Shown piece by piece: positions 1 to 6,963 of a stretch of 15,352 nucleotides of DNA; positions within the stretch are counted from its first letter, which is position 1; each line of letters opens with the position of its first letter. The DNA comes from Candidatus Uhrbacteria bacterium RIFCSPLOWO2_02_FULL_49_11 (lineage in GTDB: Bacteria; Patescibacteriota; Patescibacteriia; 2-02-FULL-49-11), in assembly GCA_001791465.1 (NCBI GenBank), contig MGER01000059.1:11100-26451 (forward strand), given 5' to 3'. Below the pieces are notes generated by a model, which saw only the letters and a program-made list of their open reading frames with translations, had not been told where the DNA came from and searched no databases. The translations under genes were made by a program, and so were the position numbers.

Positions 1-1
1 C

Positions 2-922
2 GTGTATAAACACTGGGGAGGAATTGTCATTTTAAGCCTCATTGGCGCTGTTGCCGCGCTCGGCCTAAGTCTTCAGCAAACGCCCCTTTATGCGTCGTCT
101 GCGCGCATTCTCGTGACGCAAAGGCAAACTAGCGGCATGGATGCCTATACTGCCGCACGGGGATCTGAAAAACTCGCGCAGAATCTGACTACTATTATCG
201 GCACTGCGTCATTTTTCGAACGCGTGTTGGGCGCTGGCTTTTCTGTGGTAAATGATTTTCCGAAGGAAGAGGCAAATAGGCGCAAAGTCTGGAATGCGAT
301 CGTGAAATCGTCTGTGGTGCCCAGCAGCAGCATCCTTGCCATTACGGTCTACCATAAAAATCGTGACCAGGCGGAACGCATTCTTGTTGCCGTCAATACC
401 GTGCTCATTTCGCAAGGCACTGGGTATTTGGGTACGGGCGACAGTGTGAATTTGCAGATTGTCGATGCGCCGTTAACCACTACTGCGCCGGTGAAACCGA
501 ATATTCCCATGAATATGGGAGTGGGGCTCATCGCAGGATTCATAATCTCGCTCGGATATTCTTTTGTCCGCGAAGCGATCACTCATAGCATCGCGTATCC
601 GCTGACGCAAAACGCGAATACACAATATACGCCGCTTCCCACCGGGTATCTTGTTCCGAAACAGAAAGAGGAAGCCGCGCCGTCCGCGGATACTCAAACG
701 CAAGAGTTGCGGGCGAATCCTTACGTGGTTGAAATAACAGAATCAGAACCTCTCCAAGAGTCTGCGGTAGAAACACCTGAATATATTCCAGAATCTTTAC
801 CTACAGCGTTGCCTGCTGCATCTGGTATCCACAGCATGCACGACCATGTAAAAGCGCCGTTCGGCGGACGATACTATTTCCAAAATAAACTAGTTGAACT
901 TGGCAATAAATACGGGGTATGA
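2..922 (+). CDS. Wzz-like polysaccharide chain-length/co-polymerase protein (5' end probably outside window)
   Basis: Likely inner-membrane polysaccharide co-polymerase that sets glycan chain length with a Wzy polymerase. It has the Wzz architecture: a membrane segment at about residues 7-24, followed by the typical LYASSARILV stretch, an extracytoplasmic domain to about residue 160, the proline-rich APVKPNIP (162-169), and a second membrane segment at about 171-188. A cytoplasmic tail of about 115 residues follows, rich in Glu, Pro and Thr. No Walker motifs or tyrosine-kinase domain follow the second helix. The first visible codon is GTG at the window edge, with only six residues before the first helix. 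Family members usually have 10-20 residues there, so the true start is probably just upstream. The TGA stop overlaps the ATG of the next gene (ATGA), suggesting one operon with translational coupling. The long tail is unusual and its role is unknown. Family confidence is good; the start is not determined. Confidence 0.8.
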   Translation: MYKHWGGIVILSLIGAVAALGLSLQQTPLYASSARILVTQRQTSGMDAYTAARGSEKLAQNLTTIIGTASFFERVLGAGFSVVNDFPKEEANRRKVWNAIVKSSVVPSSSILAITVYHKNRDQAERILVAVNTVLISQGTGYLGTGDSVNLQIVDAPLTTTAPVKPNIPMNMGVGLIAGFIISLGYSFVREAITHSIAYPLTQNANTQYTPLPTGYLVPKQKEEAAPSADTQTQELRANPYVVEITESEPLQESAVETPEYIPESLPTALPAASGIHSMHDHVKAPFGGRYYFQNKLVELGNKYGV

Positions 923-2016
923 TTTATGCAGGTCAAGAGGCATTACTTTATTGGGAAAAGCATCGTGATACCACAGTAAATTCAAAAAGTCTCATTGACC
1001 AGTTGTTCTCGCGTGCTGATATCCTCCGTACATGGTATGATATGTGGATAAATCCGGAGCAAGTATTATGGGCGGCATCTTATGACCAATCAACCGAGAT
1101 GCCTCTTATTTTTGTAAATTTATTCGGGAAACTTGTCCCCTCCCTTGCCGCTCCGACGAATGAGTACCAATGGTATGCCCCTATTGTAGGCAGTAGATCG
1201 AAAGTATCTGCTGTTGAGATAGCGCAGCAATTAATTGCGTTGCCGCGTTGGTATTATATTAAAATTCAGCATATTGATATAGACGAGGAATTTTGGCGCG
1301 CTTTCCTGCAAACTTTTCAACAGAAGGGTTTTATTGTTAGTACAGATCCTACCATGAGGATTGGGACGGTAGAAATTGGCGCGAATCAGGAAGAGTACTG
1401 TGCAAAGTTGCACGGAGATTTCCGCCGCGAATTGAAACGGCGATGGCGCCAGCTCGAACATACACATGGCACCTGTCGCGTGGTAGTATCGTCTCGCGCA
1501 CATGATATTGGGGATGCGTTTAAGGATGGCGCAGCGCTCGAGAAGAGAGGCTGGAAAGGCGCACATAATACTGCGATAGATCAGAATCCACAAGCATTTC
1601 ATTATTTTATGCAGTTAGCGCATGCGGCAGCAGCGCATAAAGAAGTGAGGCTTATACGATTACAGTGTGCGGGCACTACCATTGCGTTTCAATATTACCT
1701 CATCCATCATAATGAAGCGTATTTATTGAAGACAGCCTATGATGAAGATTTTAGTCGCTTTGGACCAGGTCAGCTTGCGGTCATGAAATCGCTTGGGATC
1801 CTTCGGGAACAAGGAGTAAGGAAGCTGAATTTTTTCGGACAATTATCTACATGGCACACACCATGGCAACCGACGGTTACTCAATATTCGAGATTAGTCA
1901 TTGCAAGGCCACAAGTGTTGCCATATCTTATCACATTGCCGTACCGTGGATATGCGTATATAAAAAAAATTTCATGGCTTTATCGCGCGCTCTGCCAATG
2001 GAGAGGGATTAATTAA
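919..2016 (+). CDS. CelD/BcsL-type GNAT acyltransferase (FemAB-like fold)
   Basis: Predicted cytoplasmic acyltransferase of the CelD/BcsL (Acetyltransf_6) group, which carries a double-GNAT, FemAB-like fold and is common in exopolysaccharide loci. Visible hallmarks are: a basic helix RRELKRRWRQLE (169-180), LEKRGWKG (207-214), and the core AFQYYLIHHNEAYLLKTAYDEDF (256-278). FGPGQLAVMKSL (281-292) then matches the family's usual SPG-type acyl-CoA-binding loop. Length (365 residues) is normal. No signal peptide or membrane helix is seen. The ATG overlaps the upstream Wzz-like stop (ATGA), so the two are probably co-translated. Its 3' end overlaps the convergent DegT-like gene by 8 bases. Inference: it acylates an amino sugar or another group of the glycan made here; the substrate cannot be read from sequence. 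A peptide-bridge FemX role is a less likely alternative. Confidence 0.78.
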   Translation: MIYAGQEALLYWEKHRDTTVNSKSLIDQLFSRADILRTWYDMWINPEQVLWAASYDQSTEMPLIFVNLFGKLVPSLAAPTNEYQWYAPIVGSRSKVSAVEIAQQLIALPRWYYIKIQHIDIDEEFWRAFLQTFQQKGFIVSTDPTMRIGTVEIGANQEEYCAKLHGDFRRELKRRWRQLEHTHGTCRVVVSSRAHDIGDAFKDGAALEKRGWKGAHNTAIDQNPQAFHYFMQLAHAAAAHKEVRLIRLQCAGTTIAFQYYLIHHNEAYLLKTAYDEDFSRFGPGQLAVMKSLGILREQGVRKLNFFGQLSTWHTPWQPTVTQYSRLVIARPQVLPYLITLPYRGYAYIKKISWLYRALCQWRGIN

Positions 2017-3157
2017 TGGCATTGCGAAGCGCCATCGCCATAGTTTCTATCTGATGCGAGGCGAGATCTTGATGAATGGGAAGTACGATATTATCCTCCA
2101 ATATTTTTTTTATCGCAGGGTAAGGCTGTGCAATTTCACGAGGGCGATTCCACCACCATATTCTACTTGTTTCAATATTTTGCACCTTAAGTTTTTCCAT
2201 CACTTCATCACGTTTATTTATATAAATCATGCAATCCATCGGACACGCATGAGGGGGAAGTTCGGGGAATTGAATGGTGATATGAGGGATGTCCTGTAGG
2301 AGCGATACGAGTTGTTGATAATTTGTTCTTCGCTGCAAAAATAATTTGTGATAATCAAACCGTAAGAGGAGAGAACGGGATACAAGCGACATGGTTAATG
2401 CTGTTTTTGATTTATCAAAGAGAGGCGTCCCCGTCTCAACATACTTCATGTTCAGCAATGAGAGTGTTTTTTTTATTTTTGGGATACACCGATGAATCAA
2501 GAGATCGCTTGCTAAACCGCGAAATCCTCCATACGCGCGCTCGCCTTGCAAGAAGAGCGAGGTAGCGGCTCCCAAGGTAGAATAGAGCGGTGGTTTATAG
2601 AGCTTCGTGGTCGGTGTGGGGTATTTGTTGCTATTTATTAGGAGAATTCCTCCATGAGGAATAGGCGCAGTTTTACGAGGGCAAAAAAGCCCTACGTCGC
2701 CCGTTGAACCCAAGGGCCGTCCTGAAGAGTCTGCGCTAAGGAATGAAAGTGCTGCATCTTCAAATAATTGAAGATTATGTGTATGACAAAATTGCGATAT
2801 TTCAGGGAGAGGTTGGGGGAAGCCGAGATAATGGATAAGGTAAAAAAGCTTTGTGCGCTCCGTAATTTTTGTCCGAGCGTCGGTAAGATGAGGGGATAAA
2901 TCATTTTGAATATTATAAAATACCGGTTTTAACCCATACGCCCTGACTACGTCAACCTCTATGCCGCTGGTGAGCGCGGGCATCAATACTTCATCGCCAG
3001 GCGAGAGCGCGAATATTTTCATTGCGTCCCAAATGCCATTCCGTGCAAAATAGTAATAACGGATCTTTTCTTGATTAAGGGGAAAAGGGAGAGCATATGG
3101 CTGCGCGGCCGGTAACTGAAAATGTTCGAAGCGCAGCGCGGGAGAAAGGGAAACCAT
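2009..3157 (-). CDS. DegT/DnrJ/EryC1/StrS-like PLP aminotransferase (divergent)
   Basis: Fold-type I PLP enzyme resembling sugar aminotransferases of the DegT/DnrJ/EryC1/StrS family. In order: PGDEVLMPALTSGIEVDVVRA (53-73, the usual GDEVI-P segment), RTKLFYLIHYLG (101-112), the cofactor aspartate in LFEDAALSF (D134), and GDVGLFCPRK with candidate Schiff-base lysine K162, followed by HGG (168-170) where the family has geGG. Length (382) is typical. Odd points: the N-terminal NGT-AL phosphate-binding motif is replaced by ARNGIWDAM (38-46), and the usual SF before the lysine region is LF, so the substrate or even activity may differ from characterised members. It is the last gene of the leftward operon, starting 2 bases after the deacetylase stop, with no Shine-Dalgarno; translational coupling is likely. 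Inference: it makes an amino sugar used by this locus. Confidence 0.75.
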   Translation of the reverse strand: MVSLSPALRFEHFQLPAAQPYALPFPLNQEKIRYYYFARNGIWDAMKIFALSPGDEVLMPALTSGIEVDVVRAYGLKPVFYNIQNDLSPHLTDARTKITERTKLFYLIHYLGFPQPLPEISQFCHTHNLQLFEDAALSFLSADSSGRPLGSTGDVGLFCPRKTAPIPHGGILLINSNKYPTPTTKLYKPPLYSTLGAATSLFLQGERAYGGFRGLASDLLIHRCIPKIKKTLSLLNMKYVETGTPLFDKSKTALTMSLVSRSLLLRFDYHKLFLQRRTNYQQLVSLLQDIPHITIQFPELPPHACPMDCMIYINKRDEVMEKLKVQNIETSRIWWWNRPREIAQPYPAIKKILEDNIVLPIHQDLASHQIETMAMALRNAIN

Positions 3158-3159
3158 AG

Positions 3160-3981
3160 TTATTTACTTTTTATCAATTGTTTAAAAAAATACAAAAAGT
3201 CATCAATTATCCCCGACACCCGTACTTTGAATATCCAGAGAGGTTCGTCGAAAATTACCATGCGAGGGAGTTCATAGAGATCATCCGATGAAGTCGCCGT
3301 GCGCTCTTCAATGGAAAAGCCGGCCTTTAACCCTTCTTCTTTCGTCACGCGCTTCGTTGTCTCATTATAATCTGCTTCATTGCCAAATGGATACGCATAT
3401 AAATTTACCAGTTTTCCTGTCCATAGTTCAAGCATTCGTTTTGAAGTTTTGATTTCTTCGCGCATTTCTGGTTCCTTGAGGCGAGAAAGATGAGGGTGTG
3501 TGACGGTATGTCCGCCAATGGTGACAAGAGAGGAAGCAGCAAGCGCAGTAAGCTCTTCATAGGTGAGCGCGCGCGCGGGTGCATGCGGATGAGGGTAGGG
3601 GATGAGTCCGTTGCCGATAAAGCCAGTTGTGGTGAAAAATGTTGCTGGCACATTATACCTCTTAAGCACTGGTATCACGAGAGAGAGCCAGTCTTCGCTT
3701 CCATCGTCAAATGAGAGCGCACATGATAAACGATGCGGTGTTTTTTTTTCGTAAAAAAATTCAACAATATCAGAAAGATGCATGGGCGTATAGCAGCGCG
3801 TGAGGTACTTCACTTGCTCTTCGAATTTTTTTTTGGACACATCCAGCAAGGGATCTCTCGGAAATTCAGAAATCCTATGATAGCACAGAATCCTCGCGCG
3901 CCAAGGCGTGCAAAGGCAATAGAGCGCGCTTATACCAGAGAAATGCAATAGAGCGAATACAAGGTATTTAATAAATTTCAT
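3160..3981 (-). CDS. Membrane-anchored polysaccharide deacetylase (NodB homology domain, CE4)
   Basis: Predicted metal-dependent N- or O-deacetylase acting on glycan. NodB motifs are visible in order: motif 1 SFDDG (90-94, with catalytic/metal aspartates D92 and D93), motif 2 HTVTHPH (158-164, metal ligands H158 and H162), motif 3 AYPFGN (196-201), and a later GFSIEERTA (221-229). The approach ARILCYHRIS (29-38) is the usual start of the barrel. Residues about 5-24 are hydrophobic with a basic start and no lipobox, suggesting a membrane anchor or uncleaved signal. Length (273) fits a single-domain enzyme. The start overlaps the GT2-CelD stop by ATGA, and the DegT-like gene begins 2 bases after its stop. 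Inference: it removes acetyl groups from N-acetylhexosamines of the nascent or exported polymer, possibly freeing amines for the CelD-type acyltransferases nearby. The fold is secure, the substrate unknown. Confidence 0.87.
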   Translation of the reverse strand: MKFIKYLVFALLHFSGISALYCLCTPWRARILCYHRISEFPRDPLLDVSKKKFEEQVKYLTRCYTPMHLSDIVEFFYEKKTPHRLSCALSFDDGSEDWLSLVIPVLKRYNVPATFFTTTGFIGNGLIPYPHPHAPARALTYEELTALAASSLVTIGGHTVTHPHLSRLKEPEMREEIKTSKRMLELWTGKLVNLYAYPFGNEADYNETTKRVTKEEGLKAGFSIEERTATSSDDLYELPRMVIFDEPLWIFKVRVSGIIDDFLYFFKQLIKSK

Positions 3982-6056
3982 AGGCGGGCATTGAGGGGGT
4001 AGCGGACTTGCTGTAGTGTCTTTTTAATCAAACGCGCAATGTGCAATATGTGATCGGATCGTTTCAACGTGTGTTTGCATTGAGCGGCTATGCGCCAGAA
4101 TGCGATCAGTAAACTACGTCTGCTTGCTATGAATTCGTAATTATCAATCATTTCATTGGCAAATCTGCGCTTATATGTCTCATCGCCGCGTCCGAAATCA
4201 AAGTAGTGCGCGGAGGAGGCGAAGAAAGATTCAATAAGACGATCCGCCAATATGATTGCAAGCGACAGCTTTTGAAATTGCGTGGCAAAGGTGGTGAGGA
4301 AAAGCGAATGCGTGTTTGCGAATGTAAAAAAATATTTTACCGCAAGCGGCTCTCCTTTGAGCGAAATGCTTGCCATGCGAACTGTATCAGCATCAGCGCA
4401 GGCATCAATGAGATCATGATAGAATGCGCGTAGGCGGCTGTCGTGAAAGGGCGAATGAAATGAGGTCTGCACGCTCCGCGCGATATGCATGCGGAAAAAT
4501 ACATCGAGGAGCGCATGGCGTTCGGAAAACGGATGCTGGAGTACCACAGAAATGTCGCCTTGTTTGTGCAATTTTTTCATCTTTTTTTTTAATTCCCGGT
4601 GGATTCCTTGCGCATGCTGGCGATAGGCGTCCACGTTGTTGTGCCGGATACGCCATCGTAGGGTGGTGCGGTGTGAAATCTGCGGCAACGATCCAAACGC
4701 ATTTTTGAGCGCCTTAAAAAAAGGAGAATCCCCACAAAGTTCCTGTAACCGCACGATATCCGCTACCGTGATCAATTCCTTGAGCGTATGCGCAATCTGC
4801 ATTACTGCTCCTTGCGCTCCGGTGCGTGAGGGCGCTTCGCCGACATCGTTAAGCGGGTCACCTATGAAGCGCAGGACCTTTTTTTCTCGTAGGAAATATT
4901 TTTCGCTGCACATCATCCCTGGAAATATCGCTTGAATCTCTCCCTGTGCATCTGTGGCAATAAGCACATAGAGCGTCTTGTTATTACCAAAGTGTTTCCA
5001 CCAGGTCTCAATCCAGGCAAGAGACTGGAAGACCGAACCGAATTCGCTCTCACTCACGCACCTATCCCATGAGGCGCGCTGCGCAGGCGTTAACTCATCA
5101 AACGATGAAATGCGTCTTATGGTGAAGTTTGATAATGCGTGCTGCGCCGCAGCGGTAAGATTATCAATAAATGATACCTTGCGCGTATGATACCTAATGA
5201 TATTTTTCAAGATATGTTGTAAGGCGTGAGGAAGCATTGATCCCAGGAGCGGAATGAGCCGGGAGGTGAGTGCCGCGATAAGATGAGGATAGTTGCGTCG
5301 GTAAGCAAATACGAGGCGCATCTCCTCAAAAATTTGCAAACTCCTTTTACGCACGGTGATGCTACCTGAGTGCGTGCGGTATCTGCTCATCACACCCGGC
5401 AGTTTCCACATTTTGCCTGATAGTCCCATTCTTAGCCAAAGATCATAGTCTTCAGTGTAGGATAGCCGTTCATCATAACCGTCTAAGGCTATGACGGCGT
5501 CGCGGCGGTACACTGCGGTGCTGTGAGGAATGGGATTGTCCAGGAGAAGTCGTGTGCGAATCTGATCGCTATTCAGTTCATTGTGAGAATATTCCATCAG
5601 GATGCGTTCATTGCGCTCGTCCACGGTGACCACGCCTCCGGCTACCAACATTATCTGCGGTATCTGGCGGAGCAGCGATACTTGGCGGGTAAGGCGTTGG
5701 GGATCGCTCCAGAGGTCATCGCCGTCCAATATTGCAATAAATGTGCCGCGCGCGCGCGTAATGCCATCATTGGCGTTTTTTGCCCTGCCCTGCCGTGACA
5801 CCTGACGTATATGTCGAATCCTTGAATCCATGGAAGCCATGCGCTGCGCAATCATCGGTGTCGCATCATCAGACGCATCATCAAGAATGAGCATTTCCCA
5901 ATCCTTAAAATCCTGAACCTGAACACTCGCGACAGCCTCCTCGAGGAATTTTTCCACATTGCAGGCCCGGATGAGGATGGAAACCTCCGGGGTGCGTTCA
6001 GAGTGAAATGGCGTTGGCGGGTTATGCGTGGCCATAGTGAGGAAATTTAAGTCCAT
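3978..6056 (-). CDS. Bifunctional fusion: family 2 glycosyltransferase + CelD/BcsL-type acyltransferase
   Basis: A 692-residue two-domain protein. The N-terminal half is a GT-A glycosyltransferase: EVSILIRACNVEKFLEEAV (24-42), LILDDASDD (56-64), the metal/nucleotide-binding DGDD (111-114) and the catalytic-region TEDYDLWLRM (201-210). From about residue 312 to 645 lies a CelD/BcsL acyltransferase domain with HRELKKKMKKLHKQGD (486-501) and the signature FDFGRGDETYKRRF (619-632). In this domain the usual SPG loop reads KLSLA (596-600), so the glycine is missing. The GT2 half closely resembles the separate upstream gene over its whole length. It overlaps that gene by 35 bases if it starts here. 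An internal ATG at residue 8 (position 6035) would cut the overlap to 14 bases and give a lead closer to its paralogue; no Shine-Dalgarno separates the two. Inference: one enzyme both adds a sugar and acylates it. Confidence 0.83.
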   Translation of the reverse strand: MDLNFLTMATHNPPTPFHSERTPEVSILIRACNVEKFLEEAVASVQVQDFKDWEMLILDDASDDATPMIAQRMASMDSRIRHIRQVSRQGRAKNANDGITRARGTFIAILDGDDLWSDPQRLTRQVSLLRQIPQIMLVAGGVVTVDERNERILMEYSHNELNSDQIRTRLLLDNPIPHSTAVYRRDAVIALDGYDERLSYTEDYDLWLRMGLSGKMWKLPGVMSRYRTHSGSITVRKRSLQIFEEMRLVFAYRRNYPHLIAALTSRLIPLLGSMLPHALQHILKNIIRYHTRKVSFIDNLTAAAQHALSNFTIRRISSFDELTPAQRASWDRCVSESEFGSVFQSLAWIETWWKHFGNNKTLYVLIATDAQGEIQAIFPGMMCSEKYFLREKKVLRFIGDPLNDVGEAPSRTGAQGAVMQIAHTLKELITVADIVRLQELCGDSPFFKALKNAFGSLPQISHRTTLRWRIRHNNVDAYRQHAQGIHRELKKKMKKLHKQGDISVVLQHPFSERHALLDVFFRMHIARSVQTSFHSPFHDSRLRAFYHDLIDACADADTVRMASISLKGEPLAVKYFFTFANTHSLFLTTFATQFQKLSLAIILADRLIESFFASSAHYFDFGRGDETYKRRFANEMIDNYEFIASRRSLLIAFWRIAAQCKHTLKRSDHILHIARLIKKTLQQVRYPLNARL

Positions 6057-6915
6057 TCACACAGCGCGCCCGCAGAGCGTGATAACGGCACAGGGAAGCG
6101 ATCTTCGCACGGACTTGTTTTGGCAATAGGCTCGCAAGGAATGAGAGTGTACGGTTCAAAAGCGCAAGTCCCAGATACGGGTACGCGGTGCGATACCGCC
6201 ATATCACGCGGAGTTCTTCCATAATCTGTTTTTTGCGTTCACGCACGCCAATATTATTTGTGTGAATGCGATATGAGCCGGTGATAGCATGGAATTTATG
6301 CAGCTTGCCTATAAGCCCCAAGCGAAGCCAAAGGTCGTAGTCTTCGGTGAAGAACAGTCGCTCGTCATAACCGCCCAGATTGAGCGCGTCTTGTTTGCGA
6401 TAGCATACGGTATGGTGAGAAATAATATTTTCTATGAGCAAATGCTCGCGGATGGCGCGGTCATGGAGCCACCCGTTGGGAAATATGCGCCGCACTTCGC
6501 CGCGCTCATCTATCTCCTGCACGCCGGCGGCGGCGAGCGTCACCCTTGGGTGTGTTGCAAGGAATGTGACTTGTTGCGAAAGGAATGTCGGATCGCACCA
6601 CGCATCATCGCCATCAAGCACTGCGATATAGGTGCCGCGTGCGAGCGCAAGACCGCGATTGAGATTTCCTGCCCTCCCTAAACGTATTCGATTCCGTATA
6701 TACCGAATGCGAGTATCAGGCCGGTATGGCGCAATCGCGCGCATAATGCCGTCGTGTGATGCGTCATCAAGGATGAGCGCTTCCCAGTTTTTGAAATCCT
6801 GTGCTTCAATACTGCGTAGCGCCTCTGGGAGGAATCGCGTCACATTGCACGCACGCACTAAAATAGAAACACGGGGAATTTTCACCCCGTTAGAAATTTG
6901 TCTTGTGTCTTTCAT
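6022..6915 (-). CDS. Family 2 glycosyltransferase (GT-A)
   Basis: Predicted cytoplasmic sugar transferase using a nucleotide-sugar donor. GT2 features are RVSILVRACNVTRFLPEAL (15-33), LILDDASHDG (47-56), DGDD (101-104), HHTVCYRKQDALNLGGYDER (167-186), and EDYDLWLRLG (191-200) with the catalytic-base region. The C-terminal RYRTAYPYLGLALLNR segment (240-255) has no membrane helix of the processive-synthase type. It is the paralogue of the N-terminal half of the next gene, sharing ILDDAS, DGDD, EDYDLWLR and the VR-R--QI-EE-R stretch, which points to tandem duplication. Its first 26 bases overlap the end of the polymerase gene, inside a palindromic repeat. An alternative GTG start at residue 11 (position 6885) would remove the overlap, and family alignment does not require the first 12 residues. 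Acceptor and donor cannot be inferred. Confidence 0.86.
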   Translation of the reverse strand: MKDTRQISNGVKIPRVSILVRACNVTRFLPEALRSIEAQDFKNWEALILDDASHDGIMRAIAPYRPDTRIRYIRNRIRLGRAGNLNRGLALARGTYIAVLDGDDAWCDPTFLSQQVTFLATHPRVTLAAAGVQEIDERGEVRRIFPNGWLHDRAIREHLLIENIISHHTVCYRKQDALNLGGYDERLFFTEDYDLWLRLGLIGKLHKFHAITGSYRIHTNNIGVRERKKQIMEELRVIWRYRTAYPYLGLALLNRTLSFLASLLPKQVRAKIASLCRYHALRARCVNGLKFPHYGHA

Positions 6916-6963
6916 AATACTTCATTCCCGTGAGAAGTCTTTTCTTGTTATTTCTAACGGGGT
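6871..6963. repeat. Palindromic repeat element across the polymerase/GT2 gene junction
   Basis: A perfect 14-base inverted repeat, ACCCCGTTAGAAAT at 6884-6897 and its reverse complement at 6950-6963, is separated by 52 bases. Inside is a third, imperfect copy (CCCGTGAGAAG, 6927-6937). Next to the left arm ACGGGG (6871-6876) pairs with CCCCGT (6885-6890) around an 8-base loop, so two alternative hairpins compete for the same bases. The element covers the polymerase C-terminal tail and stop codon and the first residues of the GT2 gene, giving both unusual ends. The arrangement looks like an inserted short interspersed palindrome rather than conserved coding sequence. Whether it recurs elsewhere in the genome cannot be seen here. 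Confidence 0.6.

Noticed and set aside
3978..6056. Two separate genes rather than a GT2-CelD fusion
   Set aside because: The frame is continuous with no stop, and there is no start codon with a ribosome site near residues 290-320; only an assembly or sequencing error could split it.
6289..6681. A 130-codon plus-strand open frame inside the GT2 gene
   Set aside because: It lies fully opposite a GT2 gene with all catalytic motifs, and its translation shows no domain.
6871..6963. Insertion sequence at the polymerase/GT2 junction
   Set aside because: The interval is under 100 bases, has no transposase and no clear target-site duplication; a short palindromic repeat is the safer description.
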